From Planctellipticum sp942493135 (GTDB taxonomy: Bacteria; Planctomycetota; Planctomycetia; Planctomycetales; Planctomycetaceae): 64,000 nt of DNA. Each line of letters opens with the position of its first letter. The first letter of the stretch is position 1. The position numbers and the translations under genes are program-made. The stretch lies in assembly GCA_942493135.1 (NCBI GenBank), contig OW818684.1, forward strand, positions 3,348,001-3,412,000, written 5' to 3'. A model generated the notes under the pieces. The model was not told where the DNA came from. It saw nothing but the letters and a program-made list of their open reading frames with translations, and did not search any database. This document shows, piece after piece, positions 1 through 9,400 of the stretch.

Positions 1-465
1 TTCACCGAAGAGTTGCGTGCCAAGGTGCTCATGGTCACGGGTTTGAAGCACCATTCGTGGCGAAAACGCAAAGGCAACCGATGTGAGGCGAGCAAGCTCG
101 GGATCTGGATGAACTTCATTGCCTATGAGGGGAACTGCCGGGTTCAGGTCTACCTAGGGCGAAAACCCGAAGTCGAAAGCCGGGCAATCTACCAGGAACT
201 CCTCGCCAAGCAGAATGAGATCGAAGCGAACTGCTGCAGAAAGCTTCGGTGGAAGGGCGACGATCCTCGCCATTTCCCCACAATCGAAATGCCGGTGAAA
301 CCTGACGAAGTCCTCGACGAATTGAAGTGGAGCAAGATTCAGTCGGCGATGATCGCCGCGATGATCCGCTTCGATGCGGCATTGGCCCCGTACCTGAACG
401 TCCACCGTGCCGGAGGAGCCGTCAACCTGTCTCGCAAGACTGACGCCCGACGGGAGTCCCGCTGA
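1..465 (+). CDS. DUF4268-domain protein, C-terminal part (5' end outside window)
   Basis: The frame is open from the first base, so this is the 3' part of a longer gene. The visible ~154 residues match, segment by segment, the C-terminal domain of the next gene: a GIWMNF/GMMFSY strand, RVQVYLGR/RVELYLCR, a charged helix with AKQNEIE/AKRGEIE, and a final helix with MIRFDAALAPY/MIRLEAALAPH. That domain resembles DUF4268, usually found behind PD-(D/E)XK nuclease domains; its role is unknown. The stop overlaps the next start by one base, so the two are probably translationally coupled tandem duplicates. Whether this copy has a nuclease domain cannot be seen. Confidence 0.7.
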   Translation, partial: FTEELRAKVLMVTGLKHHSWRKRKGNRCEASKLGIWMNFIAYEGNCRVQVYLGRKPEVESRAIYQELLAKQNEIEANCCRKLRWKGDDPRHFPTIEMPVKPDEVLDELKWSKIQSAMIAAMIRFDAALAPYLNVHRAGGAVNLSRKTDARRESR

Positions 466-1583
466 TGCCGCTCTATATCCTCGGTACCGACAGCATTCAG
501 AAACTTCCCACGACGACGTTCGAGGCGGAGAAGATTCAGGAGCGGGGCGACCTGCAGCGGCTGCTGCGGGATGAGATCGCGATTCTCGTTCCTGGCGCAC
601 TAGTACTCACCGAAGAGTTCGGCGACTGGCAGGATTCGAGTCGCCGGATCGACCTGCTGTTGCTCGACAAGACCGCCAACCTGGTCGTGGTCGAATTGAA
701 GCGGACCGGGGACGGCGGGCACATGGAGCTGCAGGCCCTGCGGTATGCGGCGATGATCTCGTCGATGACGTGGCAGCAGGCAGTCGATGCGCATCGGGAG
801 TACCTGCGAAAGCGCAACATCGACGAGGACCCGCAGGAACGGATGCTGAAGTTCCTGAGCTGGGAAACGCAGGACGAGGAAGAGTTCAATCAGGACGTGC
901 GGATCGTCCTGGCTTCGGCGGATTTCTCCAAAGAGCTGACGACGGCGGTCCTGTGGCTCAACGAACGCGAGGTCGATATCCGTTGCGTGCGGATGGTGCC
1001 GTACAAGAATGGTTCTCAGACGCTGCTGGACGTGCAGCAGGTGATCCCGCTGCCGGAGGCTGAGGAGTACCAGATCCGCGTTCGCGAAAAAGCCTCGCAG
1101 GAGCGGGCGGCCCGGCAGGGCGTGACACAGCAGCAGGAACGCTATCAGCGATTCTGGAAGGGACTGCTCGATAAGGCTAATGCCCTGACAACGCTGCACC
1201 AGAAGTGCTCTCCCGGCAAGGCGGAGTGGGTCGCTGCTGACCGAATGGGGATGATGTTCAGCTACGTGACGATGAAGGGGAAGGGACGGGTCGAGTTGTA
1301 TCTGTGTCGGTCCGACAAGGCCGAGAACAAGGCAATCTTCGACGAACTTTTCGCAAAGCGGGGTGAGATCGAGAAGGCGTTCGGAGGAGAGTTGCACTGG
1401 CATCGGAACGATCAGGCGGGGCCAAGTCGCATTGACTCCGTCGTCGAAGCGGGATCGTTCGAAGACGAGTCCACATGGGAGGCCATGCAGACGGCGATGG
1501 TCGAGAGGATGATTCGCCTGGAAGCAGCGCTTGCGCCCCACATCGAAGGGTATCGCAAGGGGGAGAAGCCGAATGTTGGATGA
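465..1583 (+). CDS. PD-(D/E)XK nuclease-like protein with C-terminal DUF4268 domain
   Basis: 372 residues in two parts. Residues ~1-200 look like a PD-(D/E)XK nuclease fold: D63 in RRIDLLLLD, then E77-L-K79 in VVVELKR, followed by a helix with Q90 and Y94 (LQALRYAAM), as in NucS/DUF91-type nucleases. Residues ~220-372 are DUF4268-like and match the preceding partial gene. The start ATG overlaps the previous stop and the end overlaps the methylase-like gene by 11 nt, so it is embedded in the operon. Inferred role: a DNA-cleaving or DNA-sensing accessory of the restriction-like system. No substrate can be read from the sequence. Confidence 0.75.
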   Translation: MPLYILGTDSIQKLPTTTFEAEKIQERGDLQRLLRDEIAILVPGALVLTEEFGDWQDSSRRIDLLLLDKTANLVVVELKRTGDGGHMELQALRYAAMISSMTWQQAVDAHREYLRKRNIDEDPQERMLKFLSWETQDEEEFNQDVRIVLASADFSKELTTAVLWLNEREVDIRCVRMVPYKNGSQTLLDVQQVIPLPEAEEYQIRVREKASQERAARQGVTQQQERYQRFWKGLLDKANALTTLHQKCSPGKAEWVAADRMGMMFSYVTMKGKGRVELYLCRSDKAENKAIFDELFAKRGEIEKAFGGELHWHRNDQAGPSRIDSVVEAGSFEDESTWEAMQTAMVERMIRLEAALAPHIEGYRKGEKPNVG

Positions 1584-3864
1584 GAGCCGTCAAAGTCACT
1601 TGCGGCGCATGCTCGATCAGATCCGGGGCGACGTCTCGATCTTAGATCTTCCAGCCTTGGTGGACACTCTTGAACGCCGTGGTGAATCGCTGGATTACGA
1701 GGACTTGGCATTCATTGCGCAGTATCCGGGCAGGACTCGCGACGGAGGTTTCACGCCCCCGTTTTATCTGGGGCGTTTTGTAGCCGAGTTGCTTGCAGCC
1801 CGAGAAGCGTTGACTGTGCTCGATCCGGCGGCCGGCGAAGGCTGGCTTGCGGCGCAGATTGCGAGTCTCGGACGGGCCACCAATGTCGTGGCCGTAACGA
1901 CAAACAGCACGGCGCTGTGGCTGGCCGGAAGGCTGCGGATGGATCGGCTGGCGGTGACCGGACTTGATCCGGCCGGAGAGACCTTCGACGCCATCGTGTC
2001 CATGCCACCGGTCTACGGAGGACGAAAGGAGCGTCCTGCAACGCCCGATGGCGCGGATGAAGTAAGTGACGAACCTGGACTGGTTCGAATGCTCGATGTC
2101 GCATCGTCGTTGTCCGACGACGGATTGCTCTTGTGGATCGTGCCACCACGATTCGCTTTCGACGACTCTCGCAAATCGGTCCGGAGAAATCTGAGCCGCT
2201 TCGGGCTTCACCTGTCGGCGTTGATCCAGATTCCTCCAGGAGCGTTCGCAGAGGTACCATCGATTGCCTTCGAACTTGCAGTCATTGAACGCATACCACG
2301 GGACAATCTATTCGTGGCGGCCTTGCCTGAGACCACTGAAGCGCAAGACGAGTTGATTGTCCGATTGCGAGAACGAAATGACGGCCCGCAGCCGAATCTA
2401 GGCCGACTTGTCACGGAGAAGACGTTTTTTGGTCTGGATTGTCTGGAAGCTGCCGAACGGGCGAATCGCCTATCGCAGCATCGAGGGCTGATTCCAGTTG
2501 TGTTCTCAGAAGTTCTGGTGGCGATCAATCGGCCTCGCCGTTGCGAAGGCGGCGTCGAGCGGTTTCCTGATGATCCGGATGCGGTATACCTCCCGGAAAT
2601 GGCCCGGACCGACGCGACTACTACTCAAGAGCAACTTCCCGAGCGACTTAAATCCTATCTTCAGTTGATCGTCCGCCGCGATCGCGTCGAACCGGAGTAT
2701 CTGGCGGGACTCCTGAATACGCCGCTGGGACTTGCAGTCCGCGACTCTGCGAGAAGCGGAACAACGATTCCTCGCATCAGTGCAGACCGTTTGATGACGG
2801 CGACGCTCTATCTTCCGCCATACGCGGACCAGGTACTCGCAGTTGAAGCACTTGCGTCCATCCGCCAGCTAAGGATGGAACTTGGTGAACTGGAAGAGCA
2901 GGTCTGGGAGCGTCCGCGGCAGGTAAGCAGCGTCCGCGAGCGCATCTCACAAGTTAATCACGAAGATCGATTCCAGGATTGGGTTGAGACGCTCCCGTTC
3001 CCGCTCGCCTCCGTGTTGCGCGCGTACCACGCGATTGACCGTACGGACAGAGCCAAGTACGAAAGACTTCTGCATTTCTTCGAAGCGCTGGCGGCCTTTG
3101 TCGCGACAATTCACGTGAGCGCGTTGCGGGGGGACACGAATCGCTGGTCGGAGTTCCGCGACGCCTTGCAGCCGCTATTCAAAATGCGAAAGTTCGAGTG
3201 GACGTTTCCGACGTTTGGAATGTGGCGAACGATCGTCGAAAATGCGGGGACGCTTGTCAGGAAGGAACTCAATTCAAATAACGAGGGAAATGCTTCTATT
3301 CTCGACCTCTATGAGTCCAAGGATTCGAAGCCGATCGAGTTTCTGTGTTCGAAAGCCGTCGCGGGAATACTGCAGCGAACGAACTCGCTCCGGAACGACT
3401 GGACCGGGCACGGTGGGGCTGCCAGTGAGAAGGATGCGGCTGTTCGACACGAGCAGATTCTCAAGGAGCTAAATTCGTTCCGCTCTCAGTGCGGATCGAT
3501 CTTTCTTCAGTATCAGCTGATTGAACCGCGGGAAATGACCGTGGCTGCGGGTCCGATCTACCGGGGGCCGGCGCGGCGGGTGATGGGATCAAATCCGCAA
3601 TTTGAACACGTCGATCTGGAAGTCGTCTCGACTCCGATCACCGGACAGCTTCATCTCCATAATCCAGGTCATACGAGAGCGCTGAGGCTGGTCCAACTCG
3701 TGAAGATCCGTCAGTCGCCGCAACCGGCATGCTACTTCTACAATCGACTCGACCCATCTGGTACTCGATTTGTCTCGTATCACTTTGGTGAAGAATCGAC
3801 AGTGACCGATGCCGATGGAGATGTGGGCCGCCTTATCGACGATCTGAGGTTTCCGTCGGAATAG
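1573..3864 (+). CDS. HsdM-like pseudo-methylase fused to HsdS-like and HEPN-like regions
   Basis: 763 residues from the ATG at 1573; an in-frame upstream start at 1531 would overlap the previous gene much further. Motif X (FYLGRF, ~64-69) and SAM-binding motif I (DPAAGEGWL, 84-92) are recognisable. The catalytic NPPY/F position reads SMPPVYG (~143-149), so the catalytic Asn and the aromatic residue are replaced by Met and Val, and methylation is doubtful. Residues ~395-420 (SGTTIPRIS then LYLPPYADQ) resemble the specificity-subunit turn of HsdS, so recognition is probably fused in. Further on, RNDWTGH (607-613) fits the HEPN RNase motif Rx4-6H, in a helical region. The last ~110 residues are unrecognised. 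It sits 7 nt before hsdR. Alternative: a divergent but active N6-adenine methylase. Confidence 0.75.
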   Translation: MLDESRQSHLRRMLDQIRGDVSILDLPALVDTLERRGESLDYEDLAFIAQYPGRTRDGGFTPPFYLGRFVAELLAAREALTVLDPAAGEGWLAAQIASLGRATNVVAVTTNSTALWLAGRLRMDRLAVTGLDPAGETFDAIVSMPPVYGGRKERPATPDGADEVSDEPGLVRMLDVASSLSDDGLLLWIVPPRFAFDDSRKSVRRNLSRFGLHLSALIQIPPGAFAEVPSIAFELAVIERIPRDNLFVAALPETTEAQDELIVRLRERNDGPQPNLGRLVTEKTFFGLDCLEAAERANRLSQHRGLIPVVFSEVLVAINRPRRCEGGVERFPDDPDAVYLPEMARTDATTTQEQLPERLKSYLQLIVRRDRVEPEYLAGLLNTPLGLAVRDSARSGTTIPRISADRLMTATLYLPPYADQVLAVEALASIRQLRMELGELEEQVWERPRQVSSVRERISQVNHEDRFQDWVETLPFPLASVLRAYHAIDRTDRAKYERLLHFFEALAAFVATIHVSALRGDTNRWSEFRDALQPLFKMRKFEWTFPTFGMWRTIVENAGTLVRKELNSNNEGNASILDLYESKDSKPIEFLCSKAVAGILQRTNSLRNDWTGHGGAASEKDAAVRHEQILKELNSFRSQCGSIFLQYQLIEPREMTVAAGPIYRGPARRVMGSNPQFEHVDLEVVSTPITGQLHLHNPGHTRALRLVQLVKIRQSPQPACYFYNRLDPSGTRFVSYHFGEESTVTDADGDVGRLIDDLRFPSE

Positions 3865-3871
3865 GTTCAGC

Positions 3872-6800
3872 ATGCCAGTTGACTACAGTGAGAAAGCCTT
3901 CGAGGCGGCGATCGAACATTCCCTGCTGACGGGCGGCTACACGCTCGGCGACCCGGCCACGTTCGACCGCGAGCGGGCGATCTTCCCCGCCGAAGTGCTG
4001 GCGTTCGTGCAGGCCACGCAGCCACAGACCTGGCAGGCGCTGGAAAAGCTGCACGGCCCGGCGACGGGGGACGTCCTGCTGGCCGACCTGGTCAAGAACC
4101 TCGACGGCCAGTTGGGGATGCTGCAGGTCCTGCGACAGGGCTTCAAGTGCTTCGGCAAGCTGGTCCGCGTGGCCTACTTCGCCCCGGCGCACGGGCTGAA
4201 CCCGGAGACCGAACAGGAATACGCCGCGAACCGGCTGACCGTCACCCGCCAGGTCCACTACAGTTCAAAGAACGAAAACTCGCTGGACTTGGTGCTGAGC
4301 CTGAACGGATTGCCGCTCGCCACGGCGGAACTGAAGAACCCCTTCACCGGCCAGACCGCCGAGCACGCAAAGCAGCAGTACCGGAAGGACCGCGACGGGA
4401 ACGAGCCGGTCTTCAAGTTCGGCAAACGGACGCTGGTCCACTTCGCCGTTGATCCGGACGTGGTCTGGATGACGACCCGTCTGGATGGCGACAAGACGTT
4501 CTTTCTGCCGTTCAACCGGGGCGACGGCACGGGCGCCGGCAATCCGGACAATCCGAACGGCTACAAGACGGCGTACCTGTGGGAGGAGGTCTGGCAGGGG
4601 GATTCCTGGCTGGACATCCTCGGCCGGTTCGTGCATCTGCAGGTCGACGAGAAGACGGTCGGCGGCAAGACGATCCGCAAGGAATCCCTGATCTTCCCGC
4701 GGTATCACCAGCTCGTCGCGGTCCGTTCGCTGGTGGCGGACGCCCGGGCGCACGGTGCAGGGAAGAACTACCTGATCCAGCACTCGGCCGGCAGCGGCAA
4801 GAGCAACTCGATCGCCTGGCTGGCGCACCGCCTGGCCAGCCTGCACAACGCGCAGGACGAAAAGATCTTCCATTCGGTGATCGTGATCACCGACCGCCGG
4901 GTGCTGGATAAGCAACTGCAGGACACGATCTATCAGTTCGACCACAAACAGGGGGTGGTGCAGAAGATCGACGAGGATTCCACGCAGCTCGCGACGGCGC
5001 TGAAGGGGGGCGTGCCGATCATCATCACCACGCTGCAGAAGTTCCCCTTCGTGACGGACAAGGTGGGCGACATGCCCGACCGACGGTATGCGGTGATCGT
5101 CGACGAGGCGCACAGTTCGCAGTCGGGCGAATCGGCGGCCGAGCTGAAGGGAGTTCTGTCGGCGAACCACATTCACGAGCAGGCCAAAGCCGAGGCGGCT
5201 GCGCAGGGGCTGCAGGACTACGAAGAAAAGATCCTGCAGCAGGTGAAGAAGAAGGGGCAGCAGCCGAACCTGAGCTTCTTCGCCTTCACGGCGACGCCCA
5301 AGTACAAAACGCTGGAAGTCTTCGGGGTGAAGGGGCCGGATGGCAAGCCGCGACCGTTCCATCTCTACAGCATGCGGCAGGCGATCGAGGAAGGCTTCAT
5401 CCTCGACGTGCTGCAGAATTACACGACCTACGCGACCTACCGGCGGCTGATCAAGGCGGCCGCGGACGATCCGGAGGTCAGCAAGAGCAAAGCGGCGAAG
5501 GCGCTGGCCCGGTTTGTGAGCCTGCACCCGCACAACATCGCCCAGAAGACGGACGTGATGCTGGAGCACTTCCGGACGTTCACCCGGCACAAGATCGGCG
5601 GCCGGGCGAAGGCGATGGTGGTGACCAGCAGCCGGCTGCATGCCGTGCGGTACAAGGAAGAGTTCGACCGGCAGATCGCCGAGAAGAAGTACCACGACAT
5701 CCGGACGCTGGTGGCGTTTTCGGGGACGGTGGAAGATCCCGACGTGAAAGGGAAGACGTACACCGAGCCGGACATGAACCGGGACAAGAACGGGCAGCCG
5801 ATCAAGGAGCGGGAGCTGCCGGAGAAATTCGCCACCGACGAGTACAAACTGCTGTTGGTGGCGGAGAAGTACCAGACGGGCTTCGATCAGCCGCTGCTGC
5901 ACACGATGTACGTCGACAAGCGGCTGGATGGCATTCAGGCGGTGCAGACGCTGTCGCGGCTGAACCGCACGTGTCCCGGCAAGGGGGAGACGTTCGTCCT
6001 GGACTTCGTCAACAAGCCGGAGGAGATCCAGGCGGCCTTCCAGCCGTACTACGAGCAGACGGTGATCGGCGAGCAGGCCGACGCCCACCAGCTCTACGAG
6101 TTGCAGGCCAAGCTGGACGAATACCACGTCTTCGATAAACACGACGTGGAGATGTTCTGCGAGCAATTCTTCAAGCCAAAGGCGACACAGACGCCGACCG
6201 ACCAGGCGAAGCTCTACGCCCTGCTGACGCCGGCGGTGGGACGCTTCGGGCAGATGTCGGAAGACGACCGGGAAGAGTTCCGCGGGCTGCTGAATACGTT
6301 CCGCAATCTCTACGGTTTCCTGTCGCAGGTGATCCCGTTCCAGGACACCGACCTGGAGAAGCTGGCGACCTACCTGAAGTTCCTGGCGGCGAAGCTCCCC
6401 CGCCGATCAACCGGCGAAAGGCACATCTTCGATGACGAGGTGGGGCTGAAGTTCTACCGGTTGCAGAAGATCAGCGAGGGTTCAATCTCGCTCAACAAGG
6501 GGGAAGTCGCCCCAGTCGCTGGCCCGACGGCGGTCGGGACCGGGGCCGGCGAAGATCCGAAGGTCCCGCTGTCGAAGCTGATCGACGTGATCAACGAACG
6601 GTTCGGCACGCAGTTCACGCAGGCCGACGAGCTGTTCTTCCAGCAGCTCCGCGAAGAGGCCGTCGGCGACGAGTCGATCCGCCAGGCGGCCCAGGCCAAC
6701 ACGCTGGAGAACTTCGGCTACGTCTTCAAGAAAGCCCTGGAAGGACTGTTCATCGACCGGATGGACCAGAACGGCGAGATCTTCGCGAAGTACATGAACG

Positions 6801-6880
6801 AGGGAGACTTCCAGAAGGCGGTCTTCGAGTACCTGGCGAAGCAGGTGTATGAGCAGATCCGGACGGAGGGGGCGGCGTAG
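3872..6880 (+). CDS. hsdR: Type I restriction enzyme motor/nuclease subunit HsdR
   Basis: 1002 residues, a normal length for HsdR. The N-terminal nuclease domain has D139 and E153-L-K155 (LDLVLS...TAELKN). A superfamily 2 ATPase follows: Walker A HSAGSGKS at ~304-311, DEAH at 411-414, a FTATP motif III and a RLNRT motif VI region. The protein would translocate DNA by ATP hydrolysis and cleave it. It lies directly behind the methylase-like gene, which appears to carry the only specificity region in the operon. A normal type I enzyme needs an active HsdM to protect host DNA, and that partner looks catalytically impaired here. The start is the ATG 7 nt after the previous stop. Confidence 0.93.
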   Translation: MPVDYSEKAFEAAIEHSLLTGGYTLGDPATFDRERAIFPAEVLAFVQATQPQTWQALEKLHGPATGDVLLADLVKNLDGQLGMLQVLRQGFKCFGKLVRVAYFAPAHGLNPETEQEYAANRLTVTRQVHYSSKNENSLDLVLSLNGLPLATAELKNPFTGQTAEHAKQQYRKDRDGNEPVFKFGKRTLVHFAVDPDVVWMTTRLDGDKTFFLPFNRGDGTGAGNPDNPNGYKTAYLWEEVWQGDSWLDILGRFVHLQVDEKTVGGKTIRKESLIFPRYHQLVAVRSLVADARAHGAGKNYLIQHSAGSGKSNSIAWLAHRLASLHNAQDEKIFHSVIVITDRRVLDKQLQDTIYQFDHKQGVVQKIDEDSTQLATALKGGVPIIITTLQKFPFVTDKVGDMPDRRYAVIVDEAHSSQSGESAAELKGVLSANHIHEQAKAEAAAQGLQDYEEKILQQVKKKGQQPNLSFFAFTATPKYKTLEVFGVKGPDGKPRPFHLYSMRQAIEEGFILDVLQNYTTYATYRRLIKAAADDPEVSKSKAAKALARFVSLHPHNIAQKTDVMLEHFRTFTRHKIGGRAKAMVVTSSRLHAVRYKEEFDRQIAEKKYHDIRTLVAFSGTVEDPDVKGKTYTEPDMNRDKNGQPIKERELPEKFATDEYKLLLVAEKYQTGFDQPLLHTMYVDKRLDGIQAVQTLSRLNRTCPGKGETFVLDFVNKPEEIQAAFQPYYEQTVIGEQADAHQLYELQAKLDEYHVFDKHDVEMFCEQFFKPKATQTPTDQAKLYALLTPAVGRFGQMSEDDREEFRGLLNTFRNLYGFLSQVIPFQDTDLEKLATYLKFLAAKLPRRSTGERHIFDDEVGLKFYRLQKISEGSISLNKGEVAPVAGPTAVGTGAGEDPKVPLSKLIDVINERFGTQFTQADELFFQQLREEAVGDESIRQAAQANTLENFGYVFKKALEGLFIDRMDQNGEIFAKYMNEGDFQKAVFEYLAKQVYEQIRTEGAA

Positions 6881-6960
6881 ATGCCTGGTGTAGCGGGTCG
6901 CTTTTGTTTCGACTCCCTACGAGATTTCGCAAATCAATGACATGAGAGGGGAGCATCTTG

Positions 6961-7830
6961 ATGGACGAGAATCATCTGGGGCCGTTTTCGCCTTTGTGCC
7001 ACTGGTTCCAGCAATCTCCGATTGCACTGTCGGAAGCAAAGTCGCTGCACGTTCCTCAATTGAAGGACTTTCTGGAGATCTCGTACGTCGGCAGCGAGTG
7101 CTCTTACGATGGCGTGCTGACGGAAGACAATTTCGTGCTCTATCGTCAGGGAATTCACGCCGGCGACCGTACGGCGCAACCGGCGTTGGAGGCCGATGAC
7201 ATTCGTCCGCGAATCACGTTTCGCGGTCAGACGTACTTCCTGGCGAAGGTGCATGTGCATCACGGTACGGAGCACGATGTGGAGGGCATTCCGGATCGTC
7301 CTGTCACCGAAGAGCGTCCCGAAGGACCTCGCACATACGAGATTCACCTGCTCCACGAAACTTTCAAGGCCGAGTACTTGGAGCCAAAGGTCGTGCTGGC
7401 AGTGTACGCGATAGACGACCCCAAGAATGCCAGCGAAGCCATGCGACACATCGTGAGTGTCAATCGAAGCGGACCGGAGAATTCGTGTGCCGCTTCGCTT
7501 CGGGTCAGCTCCCTTCTTCCCGCCAATCTGACGACGTTCTACTGTTACGAGGGATCACTGACGTCGAAACCGTACCTGGAAACGGTGAGCTGGGCGGTGT
7601 TTCCGGAGCTTACGTCCGTCCATACCGAGACGTTTCGCGAAATCGACAGTCGTTCTCAGAAAGAACGGGATCCGCAATCGCTTGAACGCAGGTTCGTGCT
7701 TCGTTCCTTTGAGACGGTTAAAGGACGGATCAGCGGCGTCGCTGCGGACTCGGCGGAGACGTTGCCGGTCAAAGGGCGCGAGAAGGCTGCCAGTCCTTTG
7801 AAAGTCAGCAGCGGTCGCAAGAAGAAATAG
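6961..7830 (+). CDS. Unknown protein, last gene of the restriction-like operon
   Basis: 289 residues, no family recognised. The ATG at 6961 has a purine-rich AGGGGA about 9 nt upstream and follows hsdR by 80 nt on the same strand. The protein has no signal peptide or clear membrane segment. It is rich in charged residues and predicted strands, with HVHHGTEHD near residue 100, and ends in a basic tail (SSGRKKK). Its position suggests an accessory of the defence operon, but nothing in the sequence gives an activity. Confidence 0.6.
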   Translation: MDENHLGPFSPLCHWFQQSPIALSEAKSLHVPQLKDFLEISYVGSECSYDGVLTEDNFVLYRQGIHAGDRTAQPALEADDIRPRITFRGQTYFLAKVHVHHGTEHDVEGIPDRPVTEERPEGPRTYEIHLLHETFKAEYLEPKVVLAVYAIDDPKNASEAMRHIVSVNRSGPENSCAASLRVSSLLPANLTTFYCYEGSLTSKPYLETVSWAVFPELTSVHTETFREIDSRSQKERDPQSLERRFVLRSFETVKGRISGVAADSAETLPVKGREKAASPLKVSSGRKKK

Positions 7831-8567
7831 CGGCTGAACTCGGCAAGCGTGTCCCCGTGGCCCGAACCACCAGTGAGCCAAGCGTTAGTCTCTCACGGGC
7901 ATCCACTCCATCGTGTGATTTCGTTCCCCAGAATTTCGGCGTGGTCGTCAGGCTGTCGGTACTCAATCTGATGGCCCGGCAGCATGACTCGAAACGGGTT
8001 GGCGGCTCAACTGGTTACGACGCATTCCGCTTCCGACCGACCGGCTGTAGGTACTTCCCGGCCGGTCCGCCTGGCGACCCCAACGGGAACAGTCGCGGTA
8101 GGAGACACACTTTCTTTCGCGCGACTTTTGGCCGACATCTCCGAGGTCGGCAGAGCCGTCCGCAGGGCTTTCAGCCTACTGACGGACCTGCGAGCCACTC
8201 GCGTGAATCGCCAGAATTCCGGCGCTGATCCGCATCACGCTTCCGCTGCCGGCCCCAGTTCCGGTCGGCGCGGATGAGCTGCGGGAGCCTGAACCGGCAT
8301 CGGCCCGTCTGGCGGCGCATCCCCCTCGTCGTGCCCGTCGATCAGCCCCAGCAGGACCACAGCCCAAGCCCGAAATGCCCGGTCGCGCCGGGACTCGCCT
8401 CCGACTTCTGCTCCGCTCGTCATCACTCTCTCCACTCCGCCGCCGCCACGCCGGGACACACGGCCGGCGCGGCAAACGGACCAACCAACGCCCGAAATCT
8501 GCGACTCCGGCTGCCGCTGCTTCGATCGGCCAGACGACAGTCCCGCTGAATCACTGCAGAATCCCAG
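7831..8567. other. Gene-poor junction between defence operon and prophage remnant
   Basis: About 740 bases with only short overlapping open frames of no recognisable family. It contains a 51-nt sequence whose inverted relative lies at 13.5 kb, plus several GC-rich inverted repeats (for example GCCGAC...GTCGGC just after that sequence). No credible start with a ribosome site was found. The region is probably the scar where the prophage lost its capsid and tail genes. Confidence 0.5.
8073..8123 (+). repeat. 51-nt dispersed repeat, copy 1 (inverted relative at 13507-13557)
   Basis: Aligning this stretch with the reverse complement of 13507-13557 gives the same 51-nt length with about five mismatches and no gaps. 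In one frame the two copies encode the same peptide pattern (RAKESVS, two variable residues, ATVPVGVA). This may mean an old coding origin or simply sequence conservation. The pair flanks the packaging/portal genes. Confidence 0.75.
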
Positions 8568-9400
8568 TGAAAAACGCGGCTCCGTCGGAGGACGGAGCCG
8601 CGTATGAAAAATGTGGCTTTTCGAACTTTCAGCTTTGCTGAAATGAAGTCGATGCCTTCTTGGGTATCGACGAGGGAGTTGATCGCCGCGGTGAGGGGGG
8701 TGATCCCGCGGACCTGGTCGAACCGCTCGCGGTGGGCGAACAGCAGGGCCTGATGGGCCGGGACCGCCCGTTCGAACACGAACTGACTGGAACCGACCGC
8801 CCCGAAGTCGTTCGACTTGCCGCGGCCGTGGACGGCGTAGGCCAGGTGGCGGCCGTAGCGATCGAGCTCGACGCCGTGGAACCAGTTCCGGGCGGCGATC
8901 TCGCGCGGAGCCGTCCGGGGCGAGAGCAACCGGTCCCCTTCGATCGCCTGCACCTGGCCGTTGGCCAGCTTCAGCGCCAGCATGTCGCCGTCGATACACC
9001 GGCGGACCTCAGCCAGGCGGATGAAGTTCCAGAGGGGCGTGATCCTGGCGACGTCGAAGTTCTCGGGCTCGCTCCAGTTCTCCAGGAAGGCCGCCAGCTT
9101 CTGGTTCAGCCGGCGGCTGCCAGTCTTGGGCTGGAAGTTGAACGTGGTGATGTAATTCAGGTGCTGGCGGATCGCCCAGCCGAGCAGCGCGAAGTTGCGG
9201 GCCAGGTCGCGGGTCTGCGACAGCAGCTTCCGCCGCTTCTGCACCGGCAGCTCGTCGTCCTCGCTGCGGGTGACGCCGGAGGGCGAACGGCGTTTGCCTT
9301 CGCCGGTGTCGACAGCGTCATAGCCGAACGCCTGCCGCGCCTGACGCAGGCCGGCGTCGAACAGGCCGGACGCACTCTGCCAGAGACCGGACGCGTTCAT
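8423..9400 (-). pseudogene. Lambda-type phage portal protein, truncated
   Basis: The first ~250 residues look like a lambda gpB-family portal protein: an N-terminal region with many Arg/Lys, LARNFALLGWAIRQHL, GDMLALKL, NWFHGVELDRYGRH, VPAHQALLFAHRERFDQVRG, and VDTQEGIDFISAKLKV. The family normally continues for another ~200-300 residues. Here similarity stops at about 8640 and the frame runs on through a terminator hairpin into unrelated sequence. A portal ring cannot be formed by this fragment. The start ATG overlaps the stop of the gpW-like gene (ATGA). Confidence 0.8.
8570..8602 (-). terminator. Rho-independent terminator at the portal breakpoint
   Basis: Perfect 12-bp stem CGCGGCTCCGTC / GACGGAGCCGCG with a 4-nt loop. 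On the minus strand it is followed by five T residues. It begins about 40 nt after portal similarity ends, so it was probably brought next to the broken gene by the deletion or rearrangement. Confidence 0.75.

Noticed and set aside
4265..6166. 633-residue open frame antisense to hsdR
   Set aside because: High-GC shadow frame; low-complexity Leu/Arg/Val composition and no motif, while the opposite strand carries a clear HsdR.
7857..8277. Short frames in the junction at 7.86-8.28 kb
   Set aside because: No ribosome site, no family, and they run across the 51-nt repeat and inverted repeats.
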